In this document: piece by piece, positions 23,001 through 35,000 of the stretch | Layout: every line of letters begins with the position of its first letter | How positions within the stretch are numbered: position 1 is the stretch's first letter | Origin: Cordilura impudica | Taxonomy: Eukaryota > Arthropoda > Insecta > Diptera > Scathophagidae | Direction of reading: 5' to 3' | Length of the DNA stretch: 64,000 bases | Assembly (NCBI GenBank): GCA_963682025.1 | Contig: OY821519.1 | Span: 144,078,429 to 144,142,428, forward strand | Notes under the pieces: model-generated | Seen by the model: the letters and a program-made list of their open reading frames with translations, nothing else | What the model was told of the DNA's origin: nothing | Databases searched by the model: none | Position numbers and translations under genes: made by a program

Positions 23001-26000
23001 TTTGCAAGCCATTTTAATTAATTGTGTAAATTTTAAATGCACATCTAGCCATATGAAAGATGAATTATACAGAATAGTAAAAATATTTGTTTTATAATAT
23101 CTGTTGATTTTTTATATTTTTATGTAATTCTAATGATATTCTTATCTTATTTTTTATTATATTTTTTTAGTTTTTATGTTATTTTTGCATTATTGAAATT
23201 GAAAATTAACATATTAAAAACAATTTTTTTTTTGAAAAATTGAAAAAAGTAGTGTAGGGAAAAATGTAGAGAGCAAAAGTGGGTGTAGGGAAAAAAAGGG
23301 ATTTTTTTCATTAGCGTAGAGATTTCTGTAAAAATCTCCTGGCATGACTGGTACCTATTAAAAAACAATGTAAGATCTCACAAAACAATGCGACGTATAT
23401 CTGCTTTGTTCAAAAGCTTTCATAAGACTAAATGAAATTGTTACTTATGCATGAAACACATAGACGACAGAGGCTACACAAACACACGGATACAAATGCT
23501 ACTGGCTACAACTGTAATCGTGTAGTCAACTACTTAATTTTTTTGAAAACGACAGCAACATATAACAACAATATAAACAGCTGTTTTTATACAAAATTAT
23601 TTTTATTTCAGTAGTGCCAATTATATTTTTTTTTAACTTTATTAAAATAGAAAATCATGTATGATTATATATAAAATTGTCTTAAATATATTACTTATTT
23701 ATAATGCATTATTATAACGTAAAAATAAATAAATAAATTTACTTATTAATAGAATTATTATAGCATTTCATTTTGCGATTAATTTTTTCAACAAAATAAA
23801 ATATTTCATAGCACTAATATCTTTTACATATTTTGTTATATTGTCAACACTATTTTTATTTTGTAGCCAACAAAAACAGAAATTAGCCTAAGTTGACTAC
23901 AGCAGCAAAAGTGGTCATGTAGTCGTGTAGCTGTGTTGGTGTCAAAATAATCGTTTTCATATAAACGTGTGTATTTTATTTTTGACAGGCTGTAGTCGTG
24001 TAGCCGCTGTCGTCTATGTGTTTCATTAGAGAGTTCGGCTAACTGGTGCCATTATGTATATGTGTGTGTAAACAAAAATATACGATATCCCAGTCATCAT
24101 TTCCAAGATTGTTTTAACAAAAATCATCTTACTGTGTCTTCTTCGGGCACTTTTGATGATAAAAAACTGATTAATCACATGCGGTATTAGAAAAAGATTA
24201 AGAAATGATTTTTGCTTATGCTTAAAAAGTGATTTATAGAAAAATGACATTAAATATGACTCAAAAATAAGTCGAAATTAATCAGAAAATTGGATAAAAA
24301 TGGTTCTCAAGATGAGTCGGGGGTAAGGTAATATTTCCTCCCAACAAAAGAATATTTTGTGATCAGCAAAAGAACGCATTTATGACTGTTTTAATAGCAC
24401 AGAGGAGTCAAAAAAGACTCCACATGATCACTTGTTGCATAAATTGTTTACTGAGATTTTATTCACTATCTGTAGAAACAGTTTTTTAAGTAAAACAAAT
24501 CTGCACACAATTTCAATTCTATTTCGTTTACAATGATACGATCACTTTGTTTACTAGCTAGTAGTAAAATAAGAAAATAGTATTATAATACAGCGTAATG
24601 ATGAATTGTACTTCTCAATTAGTTTATTTTTAATGTGCCATAAGAAGTTCGGTTTGTGCTAACAAATGAATGAATATATGCTTCCCAGGGCGAAGCTTAA
24701 TCATTGCACTTTGATTGAGTTGAGCCCGCGACTATTCCTGATGTGGATAGCTCGTGTCTACAATTTTTGGTACTTGGGAATGGCGTTTGTGCAAAGGGAA
24801 GCATGAACACTTGTTTCCCAGAGCGAGGCTTAATCATTGCACTTTGATTGAGCTGAGCTCCGCGATTATTCCTAATGCGGAATAAATCGTGCATTGAATT
24901 CTCGGTAGTCCGGAAATGGCGTTTGCCTGCGCAAACATTAAATAATAAATTTTAAAAATGTATTATAATTAAATATTATTGACATTATATTATTATCATC
25001 TGAGAAAAAAAATTTTTTTAAACACCAATTTTTAACAGGGTAGAATTTTATGGTTTCAATACTACTTTTGAATGCAAGTATGTACTAAAAGTAGAACCCT
25101 TAAAATCATGCTATTTTCTGCAACCCTAAAAACTGCAATATTTTGTATAAATAAAATAATTTATATTTTATTATTTTTAATATGCGCTTATTATCAAAAT
25201 ACATATACAGAATATATGAATGTTATTTATAGTATTTTGATATTTGCAACAGTAGTCTGTATGTATCAATTTGTAATATTTTGTGATTTTATAAAAATCG
25301 CAGAATATTAATATTGATTTTATATAGTTTTCTTTTATTAATTAATTAACTTAAATATTATACCATAAAATGTTGATATTGGTGAATTTTTATATTACTA
25401 CCGCAACGACCATAAAAACAACAAGTACAGCTGTGACAAAATACAAAATTTAGAATAACAATATAGGAAAACATCATATTTTTTTTAACTTTTCAGTGAT
25501 TTCTCGGCACCTATGAAACCTATTGTCACGATTTAAAAAACAGAAACCTTCTCGTGATGTTGGTATATCATTCTCAGTAACAACAAGCGCCCTAGCTGTC
25601 CTATTGAGAACGTTATCTTGACAAGAACAACATAGTCAAATCATATTTTTTCAAGACTTTTTTTACTCCATCGTTTAATTCTCGGGACCAGATAAACCGA
25701 TTTGGACGATTTTAAATAGCAAACTTTTCAGGATGTTACTGAATCATTTTTTATACCAACGATCAACCTAGTTGCCCGATTGAAGCCGTCATCGTGATTT
25801 CCACAGACGGACAGCCGGACAGACGGTCAGACGGACAGACGGACATCGCTATATCAACTCCGCTGGTTATAAAGATCACAAATATATATATTTTATGGGG
25901 TCCAGATTTTTTTTCTAATTATTACAAACGGAATGACAAACTTATATATACCCTCTGCACACTGGATGGAGGGTATAAAAATATTAAAACTTGAAGCCTG

Positions 26001-29000
26001 AAAAATGGAAAACTGTTTTATTTAGCGACGAGTCAAAATTTAATTTATTTAGCTCTGACAGAATGTGCACTGTTAGCCGCAAGAAAGTAGATCGTTTAAA
26101 CCCACGGTACTGCAAGCCAACTGTGAAGTATGCCGGTGGATTTTGCGCTAATTTGCAACCAGCTTTCCTAATTACACATAAAACATCTTGGGGAAACCCC
26201 GATATGTAATCGGTTGTTCCTTGTACTGACAAAAAGCATTTTCTTCTTTATTTGCTAATTCGTTCTTTGAATTTTAGCGACCAATACAATTACAATTTGT
26301 TACATATTTAACATTTCAATAAAAAAAATTTTATATTATTCAGAAACACCGCAAAAGCACCTCGATCTCTTGCTTCACTCAGAACTCTGCCCATATCTAG
26401 TCCATACTTCAATATTATCAACCATGTTATTTCTTTTGTCCCTCTAGCAGCTTTTCCTTCAATATTCGCTCGTGTTATCGATTGTAGCAGCTTATGTCCA
26501 GATATGATGTTTTTCTTTTCTTTATGACGGTAAATAGCTCTCCTTCGCAGTGCATTTTTCTCAAAACTTCGCTATTTGATATATCGTCGGTCCAGGGTAT
26601 TTTGAGTAGTCGTCTATGAACTCACATTTCAAAGGCCTCTAATCTTTTTATGTCTGATGATTTTATGGTCCATATCCCCACAGCATATAGTAAAACTGAC
26701 TGTACATATGTTTTAATGAATCTTGATTTTGTTTCCAGATGAATTATCGTGACTTGTAAGTACTTTTTATACCCTATACCACTATGTCGTTTGGGTATAA
26801 TGACTTTGTGCTGCTGTTTGTAACAACCAAAAATATTTGACCTAGACCCATCTTTAATTATACCGATCGAATCAGAATCACTTTCTGAGTTGATTTAACA
26901 ATGTCCGTCCGTCCGTCCGTCCGTCCGTTTGTGTGTCCATGTAAAGCTTGTAATCAAACTGCAGGTCGCAAATATGAATATATTTTGATGAAATTTGGTA
27001 TATAAGCTTTTATCGGCCATATGATGAACGCTATTGAAATTGGTGAGAATCGGTCCAAGTTCAGACCTAGCCCCCATACAAATTACCCATATGAAATCGA
27101 CATAAATTTCCATAAGATCCAAATTGTCATACAGATCTTACTCAAATTGGGTTTGTATGCGTTCATTACATCCACTAATGAGTAGTCCAAAAATGATCCC
27201 TTTGACCCCATATAGAGCTGCTTCCCGATCTTCACTTAAATCTATTAAAAAACAAAAATATTGCACTGATTCTTCTCAAATTTTGTTTGTATATATTTTT
27301 GCAAAATACAAGAGACTTTACTAAACATGATCAGGATCGGTCCATTTTTGGACCTAGTCCCTTTATAGATATAGCATCCGATATGAACTTTTTCATATCT
27401 GCAGCCAAAAAAATTAATAAAAATCCCACTCAAATTTGGTTTTTGCCTATTTTCAATTTCCAGTTAGTTAAGCCTAAGAGATAGGGTTTCTAAACGCATG
27501 GTATAGGGTATCGTATAGTCGGTCTAGACCGACTATAATTTTCTTACTTGTTTTTATTTAAAAAAGGCATCTCGAGCCATTTCTATACGGCATTGTATTT
27601 CTTTTGAACAATCCCATTTGTCGTTAATTGTAACGCCGATATATTTAAAATTCTGTACTCTTTCGATGCATGCGTTTTGTATTTTTAAGGAAGTGTTATT
27701 AAAAATACAAAATACCATCATACATTTGACATTTAGACCATAAGCATTACTGTTTGTTGCGAGTTTGTTTACAAGGTCTTGTAGCGCGGGCATATTTTAA
27801 GCCAGTAAGGTTGTATCATCAGCATATCTTTTATTGATATAAATACCATTTGTGTATATACCCTTCCGAACTCTGCTGATAGAGTCTTCAAATATTCTTT
27901 CAGAATAAATATTAAATAACAAAAAGGGGACAGAATGCATCCTTGTTTGACGCCCTTGGATATAGCTATAGTTTCAGTAAGTTGTCCGTCAATCTCAATT
28001 TGTGCTGTTTGGTGCCAATATAGACTTTTAATGCATTGTATTTCCTTTTGGTCTATCCCAATGGATATGAATTTCCATCAATTTATCATGTTTCACGTTG
28101 TCAAAAGCTTTTTCAGAATCTACAAAGCATAGCAAAACATCCTTTTTGTACGTTACGACATTTTTGAACCAATGTATGTATTGAGAAAAATGCATCTCGA
28201 GTACCCATGACTTCCTTAAACCCACACTGAATCGTACCCATTAATATCATGCGGGCCACAAGCTTTCTTGTCCTTAAGTGATTTAACTGCCGTCTCTACC
28301 TCTCGTTAAGTAATAGGGTTTCTTGTAAGTGGTTGTGATGGGTATACATAAATTGGTCTATTGATGTCGGTGAATACTTGCGTTACGTTTTCCATCCAGC
28401 TGAGTTAAAAGATAGTCTTACTGCAATAATGTGAAAAATACCGCCTGGCTATTGCCAAAAATTAGTTAAATCCATCCGCAAGATACTCAAAATGGTTTTT
28501 AAGAACAAGGGATTGCATAAAAATTATACATGTTCAATCAGAACTAAATGACATGTTTTTGATTATTTAATTTTCGCCGTTGTTGCCAATAAAATTATAA
28601 TAGTGTCCGCGTTTGGCTTGGAGTAACTGTATGTAAATTTACCATCAATGATAGCATACATCGCCATAAAAAACGCACTTAAACTTACACTTCTTTCAGA
28701 CGTATCAAAAAAAAGCTTCAAGCACATGTAGATTATCGAAAAAACACCTGAATTTCAACAACTCTTTTTTGTATTAGTGCAAGAGTGGGTCGCTAAAATA
28801 TACCGTCCATTAATTTTGTCTCGTCTATCACATATTTAAATTGCAGATCAATTTTTTATATCTTTCCTTGTCAGTAACTGAAATTTTGGTTCGCATTTTC
28901 CTGAAACTGAACGATGGGTTGCTTGATGGTCGGTCAATATAAGATTTTTTTATTTATTGCTTTTATCAGGACGTAAATATGAAAATTAAAACAATTGGAC

Positions 29001-32000
29001 GAAAAAACATTTCTGTTTAGAAAAATAAAGAAATTTGTTTATGTAAGTTATAATAACTTTAATTTCTCATATAAAAATAAATTAATTTTTAAACTCTTTT
29101 AACTCATACTATCTGTCTGTCTGTCTGTCTGCCATGGGTGGACCCCATTGTCCCTTATCCAATTGATCTGAAACTTGGCCCATAGTCTTGTCGTGACTAC
29201 AGATTAATTTTGGGGTAGTCACGCACAGTCACGGAGTGATCTAAATGTCATTTCCCCTCATCCGATCGATCTCAAACTTGGTCCATACAATTGGTGTGAA
29301 AAAAGATTAACTTTGACTTAGTCACGCGCAGTCACGTATGGTGACGCACAGTCACGGAGTGATCTAAATGTCATTTACCCTCATCCGACCGATCTGAAAC
29401 TTGGTCGATATACTTGATGTAAAGAAAGATCAACTTCGACATAGTCACGCGCAGTCACGCATAGTCATGCACAGTCACGGAGTGATTTAAAACCCATTTT
29501 CCCTTATCCGATCGATCTAAAACTTGGTCGATAGAGTTGCTGTGAAAAAAGATGAACTTTGACATAGTCACGCACAGTCACGGAGAGATTAAAACCCTAC
29601 TTCCCATCATCCGATGGATCTGAAACGTTGTCCGTAGACTTATTGTGGCCAAAGATTAATTTTAAGATAGTCACACAGTCACGCACTGTCACGGAAATAT
29701 TCAAAACTCATATGCATAAGGAAAGAAAGAGTTTTAATAAATACTTTGTTTTTATGGGTTAGATTGTTATAAATTTATTGTATAAAGTGATTAGCTTTTA
29801 TCAGAATATAATTGAAATTAAAGTTAAAAAATTTACTTAACTACTAGCGGAAGCGACAGTCATCAATTTTGTTTTATTTTATTTATCTTTTGTTTTACAC
29901 ATTGAAATTAAAATTTGGAACATAACATGTTATCGTGAAAAAGTAAAGGACCGGATGTTGCAAAAATTTAAAAATGTTAACAACTTTGGTGTCGTTAGCA
30001 AGGGAGCCCAAGCCCTATGCACTTCTTATTTATTTATTCGTTTTTGTAAAAGCACTGTGGCATAGGCAGTGTATTCTAATACACACACAAAGCACTCAGC
30101 GCTAAGCAATACTAAATAAAACAAACGATTTTGACTTTTTCTTTTTATACCCTATACCACTATGTGGTTTGGGTATAATGACTTTGTGCTGCTGTTTGTA
30201 ACAACCAAAAATATTTGACCTAGACCCATCTTTAATTATACCGATCGAATCAGAATCACTTTTTGAGTTGATTTAACAATGTCCGTCCGTCCGTCCGTCC
30301 GTCTGTGTGTCCATGTAAACCTTGTAATCAAACTGCAGGTCGCAAATATGAATATATTTTGATGAAATTTGGTATATAAGCTTTTATCGGCCATGGGATG
30401 AACGGTATTGAAATTGGTGAGAATCGGTCCATGTTCAGACCTAGCCCCCATACAAATTACCCCTATGAAATCGACATAAATTGCCATAAGATCCAAATTG
30501 TCATATAGATCTTACTCAAATTGGGTTTGTATGCGTTCATTACATCCATTACTGAGTAGTCCAAAAATGATCCCTTTGGCCCCATATAGACTGCTTCCCG
30601 ATCTTCACTTAAATCAATTAAAAAACAAAAATATTGCACTGATTCTTCTCAAATTTTGTTTGTATATATTTGTGCAAAATACAAGAGACTTTACCCAACA
30701 TGGTCAGGATCGGTCCATTTTTGGGCCTAGTCCCCATATAAATATAGCATCCGATATGAACTTTTTCATATCTGCAGCCAAAAAAATTAATAAAAATCCC
30801 ACTCAAATTTGGTTTTTGCTTATTTTCTATGTCCAGTTAGTTGGGCCTAAGAGATAGGGTTTCTAAACGCATGGTATAGGGTATCATATAGTCGGTCTAG
30901 ACCGACTATAATATTCTTACTTGTTTGTTGTTGTTTTCTTGCTTACACCAAAGCGCAAAGCAATAACAGTTTCGAATGCTTTGTTGGTACACATTAGCGT
31001 CAGAGGTTTTCAATATAGATTTTGTTGTTGTCTAAAGTATGATTCCGTTTAAAAAATAGTTTGCAGCTGTGAATTAAAAAGGACTTGGAGAAATAAGTGT
31101 AAATTTTTTGTTTAAAATTATTATTACTTTCCAAAGTAGCATAGATGTATTCGGACGAGAAGTGGGAAAGTGATTTCTTTTCACTTATAACTTAAAGGCT
31201 GAAGCGTAAAGTTTGATATGCTTTAAAATTAGTCAGACTAATACAAAATATCATATTGAAAGGCATTTTAATTTCAATTTTTTTTCCAGTGTACATTTAT
31301 AGAATATTTTTTTCCAGTGTACATTTATCATCATATATATTAAAAAAATTTATGAAAACTAATCCGAGTCCGTCTGACCGTTCTATCCGGCCGATTACCT
31401 TCATTTTTTTTAATGAAAGTTATTTAGACACAGATATGACATCAATCATTGAAATTTACTCAACTCCCACCTTACTCATGTTATACTAAAACGCGATTTT
31501 TTTTTACAATATTTTCCTTCACTCAAACCTCTATAACTAGAGTTCTAGCTCTTTCTTTTGAGCTATTAAATTCGTTTCAGCAAAGTTATGCTTGCAGAAT
31601 CAACTTTACATTATGTAATTATGTAATGTAATACGGAAATTAACGTACAGATTAACTGTTTAAATTAGTTGAGTTCAAGGAAAGTTGTGCGTGCTCAATC
31701 TACTTTACATTATGCAACACGAAAGTTAACGTACAGATTGAGGAAAGTTATGCGTGCACAATATACTTTTCATTCAATTTTTTCAAGATTTTTTCAATAT
31801 TTTCCTTCACTCAAACCCGTATAACTTGAGTTCTAATTCATGTAGGCTGTTGACACAAGTCTAAGAACACACGGCTCCTCATAAAAATTAATATAATATA
31901 ATATAATGCTGCGGAGCAGCACGGGTCTCTAGTAGAATATAAATATAAAAACAATTTTTTTTTTCTTTATATGACTTTGTGTTTGCACTTGCATGAAAAA

Positions 32001-35000
32001 GTGTAGATCACCCCTGACTTATAATATCGATTTCACTAACCGATACTTTCTACATATTTTTGGCCAAGTGACGTTGTAGAAACATATATAGGGGAAAAAA
32101 CAATATATAAAAAAATACTAATACAACTGCAAAATTCTTATTTCAACAACTGAAGATTAAATGTTATTTACGGAAGATATTTAAATATAAATTAATGCCA
32201 GGTAAACTACAGAGGAAAAATAACACAAGGGAGTATTAGGTTTACACAAAATGTCTCATTCCGTAGTTATTTATCATTCTTTATAAAATTTATAAAACTA
32301 AGGAGTAATTATAAGCTGAGCTAAGGATTCTTCTGAAATAGGAGAGATGTTTCATATAAATTCATTAAAAATATGACGCATGTGGGAATATTATTAAAAT
32401 ACAACAATAATATTATTTTTCTATTTTTTAATCTAACAAATGCCGGAGACCTACTTCTTCCTAACAGATATAAAGGATTGACACAATTTTAAAAAAGTTA
32501 CATTTAAACTAAATTGATGTTATAGCTATGAGACGCACTATGTATCTCAAAACTCAAAATAATCGTCCTGTTACACTCTTGATTTATATTCCTGCTACCA
32601 TTTATTTTTTACGACGGTTTATTAAAATGTTTGGTTCGAACTTACTTCATTCAACTAAAATAGTATTATTTAGGTCTGCAATCGAATCATATTTAGTACT
32701 TTGGGCTTAAACGGATCTAGCCAATGTTTCCAAATTATTTTCAATGGGATTAAGATCACGTGGGTACACGGGCCAGCCTATAACCTCAAGGGAGCACATT
32801 TGGTAAAGCCCCTGTAGTTGTCGACTTGTGAGGATTAAATTTTCTGCGGACCAAAATTGACATCACAATGAATGTCCACACATTTAAGGTTCGACATAGC
32901 CGACAGACCAAGAGACACTTTGGACGTGTAAGCCACGACGAGAGAGTTTGTGGTAGCGACAAAACGACATGATTGTAGGAGATCAGCGTATAAATGTATG
33001 TGAAGCGAAACAACAGCCTCTTACTTTGATATCAGACAGGCAGTGCAGAGCTCTTACTTCGAAAACACACAGACGAGTATAGGACTAGGTTAAGTAGCTG
33101 GATTACATGCGGTATAGCGTACGGCTGGATTACATGCATCCGTGAAGGAAGCTTTCGGTCGGATTACGAATTTCCCTGATAGGTGTCTGCATTCAAAAAA
33201 AAAATCTATAGATATTTCTTATAAAGATAAAGTTGAAAATATCTAAGAAGAAATTTGAAGTGAATTTTACAAATTATCCAATGATTCTAACGCTCCATTT
33301 TATTTAGTGTGTCTCTTAAAATTTTAAACTTGTTCTCATGCTTTGAAATTATATAATTTAACAATATATTTGCAGAAACAACAATGGGCAAATATATGAA
33401 ACCTGGCGAAAAACTCTCAGATGAATTTACAGAAAACTATCGACTGTAAGTTAAACATTAATTTTATTTAATTTATTTTGAATATAATGGTGTCGGATGT
33501 ACTCAACTAAAAGAAAATTGTTATTGCCATCTCATAAATGTCCCTGTTAGCTGGAACATTATAATACATGTTCCAACAACGGATGTTGATATTTTCCAAT
33601 TATAAAAGTAATAGATAGTCATTCAATATATTTTCGAGTTCCTAAAGAAGCACATCATTGTTAAGTTTGAAGTACTTTCTGTTGTTGTTTTTACACGCTA
33701 TACTACTCTGTGCTAAGGGTATAATAAGTTAGTGCCGATTTTTTTAACTAAAAAAATATCTGACCTAGACAAACCGTCCGTCTGTTTGTCCATGCAAATT
33801 TTGTAACTACACCAAGTTACTGATTTTCACTGTTACCATGTCGAATCATATTGCAAATCAACGATTGTTCTGTTTGGCGTTCGTTGCAATATGATACGTA
33901 TATTTTGCACGTGCACTTGTGATTGCAAAACCATGGGAAATAGATTGGGTTAACGTTCCCATTTATTTAAGTTGGGCTAAGCATAATTGTGAAATAATTT
34001 TAAGTAAACAGAATTCGTAGAGGTAATTTTATGTTCAATTCTAGGCTACATCCAGCTCGTTGCTGTAATATAATTGTTCGTTAAACTTTAATTCGTTGTA
34101 TTTTTATTTAAATGCTAGACGGCACAACCCATGTTTAATTGGCGCCCGAGCAGTGACCGGCCAGTCACGAGACAATGATGTTTGTAATATAAAAATAAAT
34201 AAAAATTTAAAAATAAAAATTTGAAAAAGTTAATTTTTGAAAATTGTGGTATAAAAATAAATGAAAATATTAAAAATAAAAATGAGTTGAAGTTGTTTTT
34301 ATTTTTGAAAATTGTAATATAAAAATTGATGCATATTTTAAAAGTAAAAACATTAATTTGTGCTAATGCTAAATAAAAAGTGTATAAAAATTAATGAAAA
34401 TTTAGAAAAGTTGGAAAAATGAGCAAAGGTTGAAAAATTAAAATTACGAAAAATATTTGAAAATCAAAATTAAAATTGGATATTAGAAAATTAAAATTAG
34501 GAAAATCAAAAATTTAAAAATGAAGAATTAAATAAAAAATTTATTGAAATATGCAGACTTAAAAGTGTCGTTTTTTTCCCGAAATGCGTACAAGCATGCT
34601 TCAAGGTATTTTAAGTATACTGCTATCAATTTTATAAAGCAAGTGGCCAATATGGACCCAAATGGAGGCCCCAGCGCAGTGTTATCCTGAACTCCAGGCC
34701 CTCCAGTGAATAAAAAATGTTCTGTCACTAAAATAATATATGTAATTATATTAAACCCTTAAGAAAAACGTGAAATTTTACTTCCTAACAGAAGTTATAG
34801 GAAACATAAGAACCTACGCTACTCAGCCTTCCTTTTCGTCCGGTATTCAAGAATTACCAGGCGTGCTTTATTACATCAGTTGTTACTATTCGAAAAAGGA
34901 CTGCACGATCCTCCGTCTAAAGGGACGTAATCAACGTAATCAACGAATTAAATTACGAAGTACAGGAACTTGAGCATGGAAAACAAATAATACACCTAAA

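Larger units (their letters stand above)
21566..25977 (+). mobile_element. Family B element, copy B2
   Basis: Starts ACAAGTAGGAGTG with the same ATTCGGCtatGCCGAAT hairpin and ends TATACCCTC...GAGGGTATA. GGACA/GGACG run at 25808-25845. Compared with B1 it lacks the hAT insertion but has gained MITE G (22184-22670) and MITE H (23453-24024). The two-unit direct repeat (about 24680-24930) is kept. Confidence 0.82.
20742..26339 (+). mobile_element. Tc1-like transposon split by family B copy B2
   Basis: Left end CAGTGTTGGTCAGAACAAAA follows a TA dinucleotide (20740-20741). Transposase N-terminus at 21115 and catalytic piece at 25990 lie on the same strand on either side of B2 (21566-25977). I could not find the right inverted repeat, so the right limit is an upper estimate set by the start of the LINE at about 26340. 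Confidence 0.7.

Noticed and set aside
23432..23614. ORF with repeated His/Thr residues as a small gene
   Set aside because: It lies across the left terminal repeat of MITE H.
28430..28950. Minus-strand stretch as a Tc1 transposase
   Set aside because: Only a weak resemblance (AIIDGKFTYSYSKPN); no catalytic motif could be placed, so it is left unassigned.
30236..30857. Recurrent ORFs with GARSEHGPILTNF / MSGIFINFFGCRYEKVH in several places as a conserved gene family
   Set aside because: They recur only inside family A copies, on both strands, and diverge like noncoding repeat sequence.
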